Assembly: GCA_037176885.1 (NCBI GenBank)
Contig: JAWWNJ010000020.1
Span: forward strand, 372,001-436,000
Source: Favolaschia claudopus
Taxonomy: Eukaryota > Basidiomycota > Agaricomycetes > Agaricales > Mycenaceae
Reading direction: 5' to 3'
DNA length: 64,000 bases
The translations under genes and the position numbers were made by a program. This document shows positions 1-11,456 of this stretch, in pieces. How positions within the stretch are numbered: the first letter of the stretch is position 1; the number at the start of each line of letters is the position of its first letter. A model generated the notes under the pieces. It was not told the origin of the DNA. It saw only the letters and a program-made list of their open reading frames with translations, and ran no database searches.

Positions 1-638
1 GTTATTTCCGCCATGAGGGGGAGAAACGCATCGCGTGAGCGCAGGGCAATCTTCACTGCGTTTGAATGCGAAGTGGCATTTCTCTCCGTGTAGCAATAGC
101 TGATGGGGGAGAGGAAAGTGTAGACAGCTTCAGCGGGACGAGAGCCATATAAACCCATCATCGTTCGCAGCGTCAGACGAAGGAGACTCTCGAGATAGAG
201 CCAACTGTCTACGATCTTTTGTTCGAGGCCCCACCGAGAGCTGAATTGCCCAAAGCTCGAGCCAGGCACTGATACTTCGACTATTGGAACTGTCTTCTCA
301 TTGAGATTGAGTCGAGAAAAGAGCGGTCCATAGAATGGATTGAATCGGGGAAGGAGGACAAGGTAAGGAAATTTTGGATCAATCCACAGCGGCCGCTTGA
401 AGTCTCCATCGTTAAATCTGTACCCATCGGGAGCGGTGGCCTTTGACGGAGGAGGGATGTCGAGTAAGAAACTGGGGTCGCCGTAGTGTACCCCGAAGAT
501 TCCTAGGTGATTTTGAATGAATCCGTCAAAATATGGAGTTGTCTAAGTCAAAGTGAAGGCATTCAGCAGGAAAATAGAGCGCAGGAAACTGATACGTACG
601 GGAAATGTCGGGGATTTGCTTTGCTTGGCGAGTTCCAT
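1..638 (-). CDS. Hypothetical agaric protein, C-terminus cut by window edge
   Basis: Seen: read on the minus strand, an ATG at 638-636 opens a 13-residue exon (638-600). A 57-base intron (599-543, GTACGT...TTAG) follows, then a long open exon from 542 to position 1 with no stop. The product starts MELAKQSKSPTFP and continues with TTPYFDGFIQNHLGIFGVHYGDPSFLLDI-type sequence rich in Tyr/Phe/Pro. Near the edge it reads RSRDAFLPLMAEI. From memory, this SRDAFLPLMA ending occurs in a multi-copy uncharacterised family of Mycena-like agarics; I know no function for it. Start chosen because ATG, intron phase 0 and both splice sites agree. The C-terminus lies outside the window. No catalytic motif is visible in the part present. 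Confidence 0.6.
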
Positions 639-779
639 TGCAGGCTGGGAAGCAGACTGGCAGCAATGGCTATCAGAGGGACGAAATCAAGTATGCACGA
701 AGACTATCTTACCAGTGGACGGAGGCGCAGAGAAACTCGAAGAGCGATAGGGACGGCGCGCGTAGCTAGGTGATGCAGC

Positions 780-1110
780 GAAGTAGATGAACGCGGTGCT
801 TAGCACTGTACGTTCGTTGGGGTAGATGAGCAGGGCGTAGCACTGTACTTTCCGATAGGTTATGGCAGACAAGAAGTAATGTGTCGGGATTGTGATGAAG
901 GTTGATGTTTCATTAAGACTTGTTCGAACGCGGTGCTACGCACTGTACGTTCGCTCGTCGACTAAGAGAAGGAACAAAGGGTTGTGTACGCGTTGTCGCA
1001 GTTGTCTCTCGAACGCGGTGCTACGCACTGTACGTTCGCTCAACAGCGGAAGGAAGAAGAGAGAATGAGTGTCACGCAGTCGTCACGCAGCGTCACGCAC
1101 AATTTGACTG
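780..1110. repeat. Cluster of short GCACTGTACGTTCG boxes and GTCACGCA repeats
   Basis: Near-identical boxes reading GGTGCTACGCACTGTACGTT lie at about 928-950 and 1016-1038. Diverged copies lie at about 793-814 and 836-850. They are followed at 1070-1100 by three GTCACGCA repeats. The whole stretch lies between the gene ending at 1 and the coiled-coil gene and shows no credible reading frame. The same core recurs at 3.3-3.6, 6.4-6.8 and 7.6 kb. Confidence 0.7.
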
Positions 1111-1205
1111 GTTCATATTTCGTGTATTTCAATGAATTTACAGCACAATTACTAGCTAGCTATTCGGGCAATCCATGTATATAAGTAGATGATAAGATCC
1201 TACGA

Positions 1206-4200
1206 CTACATCCTATCCGTGGCGGCGACAAACAATTCAAACGCTTTCTTCGAGATGTTCAGCTCCTTCATGTAACCTGGCGTCACTTTTGCGAGCCATT
1301 CGCTATTATAGAGGGATTTGGGAAGGCCGCGCGGAGCGGGCGCAACCCCAGGGCCGTTCGCGGGATCCCTGATCCTTGCGGCGGCCTTTGGACCAGGTTA
1401 AGTCTGCTTATCCAAAAATGTTTGTTCGTCAACGAAGCGCAAGTAGTCGACGACGCGAGGCTCGCGCCAGATACAGAGCTTGATTCTGTAGAGCTTAGAT
1501 GGCAAATCGCCTACTATGAGCTCGTCTTCTTCCTCAGACGACATCCCCGCCACCCCCAAAAGCTGAATCATTTGGAGAAGCCTCTTCCAAGTGGCGACGT
1601 CGCCTGACCTCCCTCCAAGGACCTTGATATCAATGGTTTTGACGGCTGTGCCGTGGCGGTCGTCATATTTCTACGTGAAGCATCAGAGTTCGGTTCCAGA
1701 GGCGGAATGAGGACACTTACACGACGCTTGGCAGAGGTGCTTTTGGTGTCAAGCTGATGCTGCTGGATCTGTTGCGCTCCGCGCATCCGCGCCTCTTGGG
1801 GTGTCTCCATATGTTCAGTTTCTTCGTTGAATTGAGGCTGCATCTTCTTCCATGTGCCACGGTATCCCTGCAACTTATCGTACATCAAGCCCACCAAGAA
1901 ATCGCGATCAACCCGGTTTTTGGTGATCTTCCCCTGCGGTCCATCTGTCGCGATGGCGTGGTCAACAACCTTGTTGATCATAAGGTCGTTGAGACGGGAA
2001 CGGGTATATCCAGGACCGAAGTCCCATTGAAAGGAGTCCTCCGGTGGATCAACACCTCTTTCGCAGGCGGCCACAACGTCTTTGCTAGCAGGAATGTGCG
2101 AACCGAAATCGTCCGCTTGCGCGACACCGAATTTGGCATACGTAGCGGTGCGGAGGATTTTCTGTAACGGCGGAGCGATTAGAAGACATATTTAGCCCAA
2201 GATACACCGCTGCTCACATTAAGGGCAGTTCTCAGTTTCTTCTCGTTGGCTTTTTGTGCCTTTTCCTCTTCATCGTCCGAATCATCGATGTCTACCGATG
2301 TATTACCGCCTTGAAGAAGCTCGTTGAACTGGTCAACAAGACCGCCAAGTGTGTCAACGTCGGTACCCAGCATCTCAGCCAGGAGTGGAGTCGGAGCCAC
2401 ACTCGCCCGACGTTTCGACGTGGGCTTTGCTTCAGGCATCGGGATCGGGTCGAGGGGAATTTCGATGGTACGCGGACCCGAGTCGATATCGACGGGCGCC
2501 ATGTTAGCTCGTCTACCACGGCGAGGCGGGGTTTGAATCTGGGGTGCCTTCGGGACCTGCACATGAATATGGTTTTGTGCCCGAAGCCGAATGCTCTCGT
2601 CCATTGTCTGCGTCTGAAGGAAAATTAACTTCATGAGGCAGTGGAAAAGCGGGGACGGGGTACTAACCAATTCAGCCTGGAGACGAGCGACCTCTTCGTT
2701 TCGCTGCATCAACAGCTTCTGACTCTCGGCCACTTGAGTCACCAGCCCGCCATACTGTGAAAACTATCATGGCGTCAGTGAGGGTTCAAACGATTGCCGC
2801 GTGGATGCTCACCATCGAGTCGAGCTTCCCCTGGTCCGCGAGGAACTGCGCTTCCATTTGGCCCTCGTGCTGCTGCATATCTGAAATGAGACGACTCTTG
2901 AGAGCCAGCTCATCCTGCAGAGCCTTCACCACCTCGGCCTGCTGATCCATTGTTGCCTGTGCAGCTGCAAGACCCGTGCGGAGAGCGTGAATATCAGCTG
3001 TAAGCGCTACGTTGGCCTGCTGCGCGTCTCGGGCGGCCTGGAATACCTACAAAAATGTGAGGATAGTTGTCGGCGTAAGATTGGGGGGAAGCGTACAGTG
3101 TCGACATACTCGCGGTCGGGAGTTGAGACCGCGCGGTATTTCGATGGGATGTCAGCATGACCAGTACGCTGAAAAACAATGAGCCAAGGTTTCGAATGAG
3201 CGCAATGTGGAGAACCCTTCTCGGTGACTGAACAGGTTTATCCGAAGGAGCGGGGTCGAGGTCCATTCCGATAGCTCGCTCCGCGCGTACAACGTTTGGA
3301 GCCAGCAGACGGTAGAGGGGGAGGCGCGAGATTCAATTATTCTTGCCCATGCGTTTAAATCATTCAGATCCCTGTTGTTTTCGCTGGCGCCATTGTACTT
3401 GCGCTTTATTGTATTTTGCCGAGTCGCGTATATGGAGGTATGGCCGCTTGTGCGCACAAGGAGATATGTCCGTAGTGTCGCATAGCTGAGCAGTGGGATT
3501 CTGGGAAGGCAGACTGACAGAGGAGTTAAAGAACTCATCTGCCGGCGTACAACGCCTAGCAGCGAGAGCGCAACCTGTCGACGCACAGCGTCATACAGGT
3601 GCAGGACTGAAATGCTGAGATCAGAATGAGCGTCACGGCGAGTCACAGCCAGCGTGACATTGTCACGGTGCGCGGCGGCGGCATACAGCTGCGCCGCCAA
3701 TCTCAGGTGAATCTCAGAGTCAAAGAAGTCAAGCAGAGGGAGAAATCGTGTATGTTGGTAATTGAGAAGAACTAATTACAAGTGCGTGCATGGTATAGTA
3801 GAGCTAGTTACATTTGTACATACGCCCAAACCTAGCACGGCGAGGAAACAGCAAATTTAAGGCTGTCAAAGATATCTGAGATGACGGACTTATGAGCAGA
3901 ACGAAAGTGGGGACTCACTCGGCGGTTGCGCAACGCGCGACTCAAGGCAGCCTCAGCCTTCAGTGCTTTCTTGTGCTTCTCGGTGGTATTCTTCAAATGC
4001 CTTTGCAGAATGGTTTCGGTGACCCAGTGGTCTTCATAATTGTTGAGCGCATAGAACTCAATTGAGGCCTGAACAGCGATGTGAGTGAAAAGTCACCAAC
4101 GATAATAGCGACAGAGTTACCAGTTTGTAGACTAAATCGATCTGCTTCTTGTCCTGGTCCGAATAACAGACCGTTGTGTTGAGGTGGTCATCCGCAAGGG

Positions 4201-4601
4201 CTTCCACACGTTTCTGACAGATCTCGTTAATAGCTTCGAGAGAACAAGCTCGAATACCGCACCTTAATGCGATCCAGCTCAACTTGCGGCCAACCGGTGA
4301 GATTTTCCAGGGTTTCCCGCGACAAAGCTGCAGGCCTCGGAATCCGTTTTGGGAGGATTGGCGGCGGGGGATAGGAGTGCACAGGAACACTGTCGACGAA
4401 TCGCACCTTTGAGCCTGGAGCGGGATCGTCGACATGTCCAGGGCCATGATCGTAGTCCTCGAGATCCTCGTGAATGAGGAGACCTGGCAGCACAGGCGTT
4501 TTCAAGTCGGTGTGGATGAGAAGCAACACAACAGGGGGCGGGGGAGTGTCTGGCTCCGCGAACGGAGAGTCGTGACGCGCGGCGACTGTAGAAGCATCCA
4601 T
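1206..4601 (-). pseudogene. Coiled-coil protein of an agaric WDF/KxR family, with in-frame stop near the C-terminus
   Basis: Seen: about nine exons on the minus strand, from ATG at 4601 to a TAG at 1208-1206. Introns carry clean GT-AG ends, for example GTGAGT at 3918 and TTTCAG near 3173. The roughly 700-residue product has a proline-rich N-terminus, then a long Ala/Gln/Glu-rich coiled-coil segment (QAARDAQQANVALTAD...), an acidic run (DIDDSDDEEEKAQKAN), and a C-terminal region with QWDFGPGYTRSRLND, YDKLQGYRGTWKKMQ, ETPQEARMRG and LLGVAGMSSEEEDE. Known from memory: the QWDF...YDKL..R..W and GMSSDE pattern marks an uncharacterised family expanded in agarics. Odd: an in-frame TAA at 1400-1398 is followed by 63 more open codons (PGPKAAARIRD...LPKSLYNSEWL) that match the family's usual tail. 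The gene is therefore either truncated or a recent pseudogene. The 745-base intron 3918-3173 holds repeat boxes. Confidence 0.65.
3173..3918 (-). repeat. Oversized intron carrying GTTGTACG boxes
   Basis: Within the coiled-coil gene, this interval has donor GTGAGT and acceptor TTTTTCAG and is about 15 times longer than the gene's other introns. It contains the boxes CTAGGCGTTGTACGCCGGCA (minus strand, about 3541-3562) and CGTACAACG at 3285. GTCACG/GTGACA repeats lie at 3630-3672. It looks like the same repeat material as the 6430-6840 foldback, inserted into an intron. Confidence 0.5.
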
Positions 4602-4982
4602 GTGTATGTTTCGTTCTCGCAGAAGAATATAAAAGTGAGAGCGCGTCGGATACTACTGCCGAGCATCAGCGCACGCGGGCGTTGGCGCGTTGTAGTTCGG
4701 GGATAGCTTGAAACAGAACAATTGACCGAGCTCGGGAACAGAAGGCGGTGCCGCTGAATTAGCCGAAACAATTGGCACTTGTACCAAGTGCGGAAAACAG
4801 GGAATGTAGCCAAGCACACGGATAAGCGGGCGCCGTGGGTGCATTGTTCTCGTTCATGTAGAATACAAGGGAAAGCCGTAGTCGCGCACTTGTTTATTGT
4901 TCTCGTAGACGGCAGAATGACTCCGAAGAAAATCGAGTCCCAAACTATAAGAAAAGCGGAGGGGAAGGTTATCCCACACGCA

Positions 4983-6384
4983 ATGCTTTCGCTCCGTTCC
5001 AACTCGAAACAGTCCTACCGCCTTCATGGAAAGCTGCACGGGCACTCTGGCGCGATCGTACGACTGCAAGCAACAGAGGACGGGAATTTTTTAGCGAGCG
5101 GAGGTAAGGTTCCGAGGTCAAGTTTCTCTATGAATTGGAATAATAATGCGCGCAGGTACGGATGGCACTAAAGCCTGGGATCTCCATTCTATGCGCGAGA
5201 ATCCGGGCCCAACATGGCTCGAAACTCACGGGGCGACTACGGCCATCGTTTGGGTCAAACGTGAGGACAACATGACCCTGGCGTTGGTCTACGGCACACA
5301 GAATAGCCAGTTGGTGTGTTGGCAGGGAGTTAAACGCGAGGTTTGTTCTATTTGGCGAATTTAGGGGGACCCGCTGATTGAATCTACCAGGGAAAACTCG
5401 TGTTCGAAGAAGTTTTCATCGCAGCGCCGCTCATCAAGTCCGCCGAGATTACTGGTTTGGCGTTTGATGCGTCCTCCAACCGTCTGGCAGTCTGCCATCG
5501 CGGCGGCGTAATCCAACTCTATACAGTCGAGGATTCGATGACTCTCAAGTATGTCTGGTCGCAAGAGTTCAAGAACTACGTCCCGCGGGCCGTGGCGTTT
5601 AGTCAGCTAGAGGGCGACGAAAGGTCTGTGCTGGTGTTCCCGTTGTACGGAGGGTATATGTGAGTTGTCTGTCCGGATGATCGAGTTGGTGATTTATCGC
5701 TGCAAAGTCACACCCTCAAGGCTAATAAGGGGACCGTTGCGGATTCCCCGTGGCACATTAGCGCGAACATGTGAGTTTTTTCCCCGCTAATTTGTCGCAA
5801 TCGTTCCTGACGCCTCATAAGCGGCGATGTTGCTGTTAATGCTCAGAAGGGACTCGTCTGCGTGGACGAGCCCTCCTCTGGAGCTAATCTCTACGCGCTG
5901 TCGAACCCCCACGTCCGGACGACCTTCCCCGTCGACACCACCCCTGGCAAGAACCGACGACTGCGTCAAGTCGCGCTCGATAAAGATTGCACCACCATCG
6001 TGAGCGGCAGCGACCACGGCGTGGTGCACGTCTTTGATAGACGTAGCCAGGGGGTGGAAAAGTTGAGAGTCGACGCGCATGAGTGGGTGCAGACTGTTAC
6101 TGTGAGTTGTGTTAATGGCGCTCGCGCGTGAAGCTAACTAGGCATAATACCAGATTGCGGAATGTGGTGGCGTTCTCAGTGTCTTCGCAGCCAAGTCTCG
6201 CGACATTGGTCGGTCGAACGAAATCTTCGTTTGGCGCAAGAAGCATACCAAGATCCCCGTCAACCCAGTTACTCTCTTCTGCGCGGCGCTGATCGCTATA
6301 CAGCTGGTGTTGATGATCGCGGTTGTCGTTGTTGTATACGAGGAAGCCATATTTCCGATCTTCAACCTCAAGTTCAGAATGTAG
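4983..6384 (+). CDS. WD40-repeat protein with C-terminal membrane anchor
   Basis: Seen: six exons joined by 50-70 base GT-AG introns give a product of about 380 residues. It begins MLSLRSNSKQSYRLHGKLHG and has typical beta-propeller phrases: HGHSGAIVRLQATEDGNFLASGG, DGTKAWDL, GLAFDASSNRLAVCHRGGVIQLYTV and IVSGSDHGVVHVFDRRS. The last exon ends in a hydrophobic stretch (LFCAALIAIQLVLMIAVVVVVY) and a short FNLKFRM tail. WD40 propellers are protein-interaction platforms; the C-terminal helix suggests tail anchoring in an internal membrane (inference). The ATG at 4983 was preferred over upstream in-frame ATGs because the first propeller strand follows directly. It diverges from the coiled-coil gene, with about 380 bases between start codons, so they may share a promoter. 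No frameshift or stop breaks it. Confidence 0.75.
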
Positions 6385-6427
6385 TAGAATAGAGACGAGT
6401 CCGAAATAAATTTGCATGATTTTGGGG

Positions 6428-6842
6428 TCTGTGGGCGTACAACGCGCAACAGTAGTATGAGAAGCGAGTTCCTGCAAGTGTACAACACCTAGCAGTGAGG
6501 GGGAGGCGGTTGATTCTACCGACGTACAACGTCGCGCAGAACAAGTGGACTTGAGAAATGTGAGCTGCGATTTTCGGCTGATGTGATCCGATGATGTCAC
6601 ACTCCGCGGAGCGTGACAGGCGTCGGCGCGTCACGCGCGGCGCGTGCAGCTCAGCGGCGCGCCGTCACACAAGTCACATCCGCAGCCGCTTTCACGTGCG
6701 ATCAAACTCAGGTTCGTCTTCCTCGCCCTGTTCGACGTTGTACGTCGGCAGGGCAAGCCTCTCCCGCCTACTACTAGGCACTGTACGCTTGCAGGAACTC
6801 GCCGCTTGTGTCGCTGTTGCGCGTTGTACGCTCACAGATAGA
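6428..6842. repeat. Imperfect foldback element with GTTGTACG boxes
   Basis: The arm at about 6428-6540 is the imperfect reverse complement of about 6722-6842. The arms share, in order, CGTACAACGCGCAACAG, GCGAGTTCCTGCAAG and GACGTACAACGTC. The 180-base centre is full of GTGACA/GTCACG repeats (6594-6680). It has the form of a MITE, but no clear target duplication could be placed. Confidence 0.6.
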
Positions 6843-6973
6843 CCGCGGCGGTTCATGCCCGAACCCTCGCGACTCTTGGCACCTCTTTTGTTATTCGGCT
6901 CCATCTTTTTTGTTCTCCTTGCCTTTTGTTCTATGGGTCATATAAACCCTCGTGCTGCCCTCCGTCCTCCAGA

Positions 6974-7489
6974 ATGAGTGCTAGTTTCAACTCCGCTCGC
7001 CCTTCTGCGTCGCGCAGCTCGCGCAGCTATCGGGCCCCCCGTACCAGTGAGTGCTCTTTACAGTTTCGTCGGATTGTTGCTGATATGATTCATAGGTCCT
7101 CGTCCGAGTCCCAATTTCCCCCCCGGGTATCATTACGATGCGAGGTTTGGAACATATATGTACACAGGGCCTCCGTGGTTTCCCCCTCCCCCCGCTCCCG
7201 CTCCCGCGCCCCCGCCCCCGCCACCGCCACCGTCGGTGACACCCCCCTCCACCGCTCCCCCTGGCGCTTTCGAACCGGCCGTAACTCAAGCCGCTCAACC
7301 GCACGGTCAGTTTGCCGTCTCACTCATCTCGTTTCGTTGTTTACTGACTTTGTGCCCCCAGCACGCCTTCTGCCCTCGGTCCCGTTCGAGTTTCTCGTCA
7401 CTTTGGCTCTCATCCAAACACTGGTTTACGGAGATTGGCGGCCCCTTGTTTTTCCATACGTGCTATGCCTTGCTTTATTCTTCGCTTAG
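6974..7489 (+). CDS. Small proline-rich protein with hydrophobic C-terminus
   Basis: Seen: three exons (ATG at 6974; introns GTGAGT...CATAG and GTCAGT...CCCCAG; TAG at 7487-7489). The N-terminal exon is Ser/Arg/Ala-rich (MSASFNSARPSASRSSRSYR). The middle exon has GYHYDARFGTYMYTGPPWF, then a Pro/Ala run of about 25 residues, then PGAFEPAVTQ. The last exon is strongly hydrophobic (LLPSVPFEFLVTLALIQTL...YVLCLALFFA) and ends the protein inside the membrane-like segment. Both phases join without a break. I do not recognise a family. A tail-anchored or type II membrane peptide is an inference from the profile. It lies just upstream of the transposase on the same strand. Confidence 0.5.
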   Translation: MSASFNSARPSASRSSRSYRAPRTSECSLQFRRIVADMIHRSSSESQFPPRVSLRCEVWNIYVHRASVVSPSPRSRSRAPAPATATVGDTPLHRSPWRFRTGRNSSRSTARSVCRLTHLVSLFTDFVPPARLLPSVPFEFLVTLALIQTLVYGDWRPLVFPYVLCLALFFA

Positions 7490-7664
7490 ACCTTGTTCTA
7501 TGCCATCAATCATATGCCCCACATGTTCCCCATTTATCACAACAATAAGCAGAATTCTCTTAAGAGGTTACACTCAGAGTCTTCGCAACCAGATCTTCCG
7601 ACGTTGTGCCCTCCTAGACGCCAGCGAAACTGCGCGACGTTGTACGTCCGCAGAATCCGTCATT

Positions 7665-10600
7665 ATGCCGCGCGCGGAGCGTACATATCCTTGCTTGAAT
7701 TGTCCCCTCGAGGGCGGCGACCATCGCGTTACACAAACTCGACGGCCTAACCACCAGCTGGATATTCAGGCGTTCCTCGAGAGGCAGCAACAGCAGAACC
7801 TCGAATCACTTACCGACTCCTTTGCAAAGATGGAGGTCGATGGCAACGAAACGTCCCTCGATAACATCGCCAACATCTTCACTGGGCTAGTCATCACCGA
7901 CGACGGGCCGGACGTCCGTGAACAGCAGCACTCCAAGCTGTTCAGCCCTCGTGAAGACTTTCAGGCCTCCTGTCCCGATGTTCCAACTACATTTCAGCCG
8001 GCTTCCACCTCAGAAGTGACCTCGAGCGTAGAATTCATCGTCAACGCTCGGCAGCTGCGCGTACCATCACCCACAAAGAAAGAGCGGCGGGAAAAAAACC
8101 TCTCCGAAATTCTGGAACGCGTCCGTACTGCGTACGAGACTCTGGATCTAGTTTCTCTCATGTACGCGACGAACTCTGATCATGACTCTGTTCGTCTTGC
8201 GCTCGATGCCGCCGCTGAGACCGTTGTTTCTGCTGGCAAGCTTTTGGAAAGTATGAAAGCTTCCAGGAAGGACGAGACTCTTGGAAAGATGTGGGACGAC
8301 GTCTACGCCGAAGCTGAAGCACTCGATGAGCTTGTTGATTGTGTAGCCGCCATCGTGCCGCCAGCACCTGTTGTTGTCACCGAAGTGCAATACGACACAG
8401 GTATGATCATGCCCCTTGACGAGCTTCACGACGATACTGATCTTCTTCTAGAGCACCACTTCGAAAACCCCATCGTCCATTTTGATACCGTAGCTCAATT
8501 ATTCATTCTGTTGGCCATCGTCGCCAACGTTATCATTGGGGTAGCTTCTAATCCTTGCAACCTCATCATCGACATAGTCACTCAGATAATCAAACATACG
8601 ATGGCCCTCTCCATCCCTTTCGGCGGCGAATTCAATACCAGACAGCGTGACGTTCTCTCTCAGCTCCCCACCACGCTGGAAAGCGCGTTGAAGGCATTCA
8701 AACTCGATCCGAAAACTAGAATCATTGCTATGTGCCCCTCCTGCCACCACGCGCATGAGCCTCAGCCGAATCGACTGACAGGGGAACCCGTATATCCTAC
8801 TCATTGCGAAGGCTTTGTTTTCCGCGATAAGCACGGTGCTGCAGAACCTTGCATGGAACCTCTGCTCGTCGAACGGCATTCTAAAATGCGTCCCATTAAA
8901 CCCTACGTCTTCGCGGATTTCGTCGATCATCTGTCCTCCGTAATCTCTGACCCTGAGATTGCAGCATTGTGCAACAGTGCTTGCGACACAGCTTTCGCCG
9001 CTGTGCAGGAAAAGTTGTCGCGAGATCCGCATGGACCGGTGTCAGAGGAGGAAGTTAACAGTGTCTTTGAGGCAGAGTTTCTGCGCACCTTTGAAGGACC
9101 AGTCCCACCCGAACTTTTCATCAAGAGGGGTGGTCGGATGAGGCTGGCGTTCCAAGTTCTTTTGGACTTCTTTAACCCGCATGGCATGAGGAAACGGGGT
9201 AACCATGATTCGGTCGGAATTTTGGCTGTTGTGAACCTCAATCTTCCGGAGGATATTCGCTACAAACCGGAGTTCATGTGGCTCAGCATTATTCTCGGTC
9301 CCAATGAACCCAACCATGACCAAATTGGCCATTATATCCGTCCCCTGATGGATGTCTTCGTTGCGGGATGGCAGCCGGGACTTCGTTTGTCTCGCACTGG
9401 ACTATCCGATGCCCCGTGCTCAGTTGACATTGCTGTCGCAATCAATGTGAATGACCTTCCAGCTACTCGAAAGATGCTTGGCCTGGCGGGTGTTGGCTCG
9501 CACCATATCTGCACGGTCTGCAACTGCACTGGGGTGGAGATGACGCATCGCACTGATCTGGACGACCCCGCTTGGACACGGCGGGATCCACAAGAACTAC
9601 GGCGCTGGGCCTACGCGTGGAGGGATGCGAAATCACAGGCAGAGCGCGATACGATCTTCAAAGAGTACGGTGTACGATGGTCTGAGTTTTGGCGGCTACC
9701 GTACTGGGATCCAACTCGGATGGGCGTTGTCGATCTGATGCACTGCGTCTTGGAGGGTCTCGTACATTACCATTGCCGTCGGGTCCTCCGAATAGATACC
9801 GAAGTCGCCAAAAAGAAGGAAGTAGCAGGGATCGCTTTCGAGCAGGACTGGCTGGATTACGACCCGGACGAGTGTCCTTCTGATTATTTGCTGAACAATC
9901 CCGAGAGGGAGATAAAGCAGATCCACCAGATCCACGCTAACATTGTCCTTGCTCTTCTCGACGAAGATGGTTCTGCCGACGTTGCCATGCCCGACGCCCC
10001 TCGTGGCAATCGAGTTCCAGCAATCAGTGAGCAAACGATGTACAAAACACTGCACGGCTACAATCTTCCAGCCCTTAGTTTCGTCGCCTTCTCCCTGGAT
10101 CTAGACATTGACGGTGCGAGGACAAAGGCTGATTATTGTGAGAAACTCATGGCTTGGGTGAGTATCCCCTGTTTCCTTCTTGTCGTCGTCGAAATTGATC
10201 AAGACTACAGCGTCGTACTAAACCTCGTACCAGCGGGACCAATCTCGGCTCGAAGGCGATCAACCTTCAGCAAATCAAGTTCATCCAACGCGTGATACAG
10301 AAAACGTCGCGCCCGTCGTGGATCAACAGCGTGCCCCCTAACTATGGTGAGAGCAACGCGGGTAGCATCAAAGCAGACGAATGGCGCACCCTTGATGTTC
10401 TCTTCCTTCCCATTGCTCTCATCTTGTTGTGGGGAGATCGGGAAGTAGATGCAGAGACGCCACGCCTGTTTGGGATGCTCGACCACACCATGGCGCTCTT
10501 TCAAGCCGTCCTTGTTGTGTGTCGGTACACGAGCACGAACACCCGCGCTGCGACATACCGCTACTTTCTCAAAGCATGGGTCGACGGGCTTACTATACAC

Positions 10601-11293
10601 CACCCCCATACTCAAAAACATGCCAAGCGACCCAATATCCATGTCGCGTTCCATATCTATGACTTTCTCCTACTCTTTGGCCCAGTCGTCTCATGGTGGT
10701 GTTTTCCGTTCGAGCGCATGATCGGCTATCTGCAGAAAATCAACACCTCCAGTCATGTAGGAGGAGAACTTGAAGGTACATTGACCAAGTCGTTCTTCCG
10801 TGGTGCAGCTCTGCGGCGTTGGCTCCGTCGCTCGGATTGTCCAGAGGCTATCAAGCAATTCAAAGCCTTATTTGATCGCGCCTTCACCCCCCGCAACGAC
10901 GCTGCGGACACCTCTCCTCCTCTCGAGCAAGATGGAGAGCGTGCGCACTTCACGTTTCGTGGTCAGACCTTCTCCCGAGCGACGGCGCATCTCGGAAACA
11001 GTCTCGTTCTATATTACCCTTCACCGTCAACACGCACTCCAATCCCTGGTAGTATTGAACGCATTCTCTCCCATGGAGAGATGACCACCTTCGTTGTACG
11101 CCCCCAGGCTCCCTTGCCTGCAGGGAAATTAGACCCATTTCGACGCTATTACCCTCACTTCCCTGCCCAGACCTACTCTTCTGAAATGCAAGACACCACT
11201 GATACAATTCAACCTTCTATGATACTGTCTCACTATGCGCGCTACGAGTTCTCGGACGACAGAGCTGTAGTCGTTAATCTATCTAGAAATTAA
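7665..11293 (+). mobile_element. Plavaka-type (CACTA-like) transposase
   Basis: Seen: two exons, 7665-10157 and 10211-11293. The 53-base intron (GTGAGT...GACTACAG) keeps frame, giving about 1,190 residues without a stop. Motifs seen in order: N-terminal zinc-like CLNCPLEGGDH (residue ~9), CPSCHHAHEP and YPTHCEGF (~350), LDFFNPHGMRKRG, YKPEFMWLSIILGPNEPNHD, HHICTVCNC, YWDPTRMGVVDLMHCVLEGLVHYHCR, then in exon 2 WINSVPPNYGES, FGPVVSWWCFPFERMIG and GELEGT. Known: FNPHG..., PEN/PEFMWL..I.GP.EP and DLMHN.LEGL are hallmarks of the Plavaka family of fungal DNA transposases (relatives of Tnp2/CACTA). Inference: it cuts and pastes DNA with an RNase-H-like fold; DD(E/D) residues were not assigned. Terminal inverted repeats were not found. 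Start chosen by the zinc-like motif that follows directly. Confidence 0.8.
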
Positions 11294-11456
11294 TCCATGC
11301 TCTCGATTCTCGAAAAGTCTCACAGGAGGGGGCACCGCCACTTTGATTGACACAATACGTCAATCAATTGTGCTGTGCGCAGCAAAGTTCTAACAAACCG
11401 ACTAATTAGAATCGACACGTTTGAAAATCGCAGTCTATTCCACTATACGAAGCTAG

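Noticed and set aside
7158..7664. Transposase start at 7158
   Set aside because: That frame overlaps the spliced proline-rich gene and is low complexity up to the MPRAERTYPCLNCP start at 7665.
10158..10240. Apparent frameshift between the two transposase exons
   Set aside because: Using the acceptor GACTACAG at 10210 instead of GTACCAG at 10233 keeps the frame, so the gene is intact.
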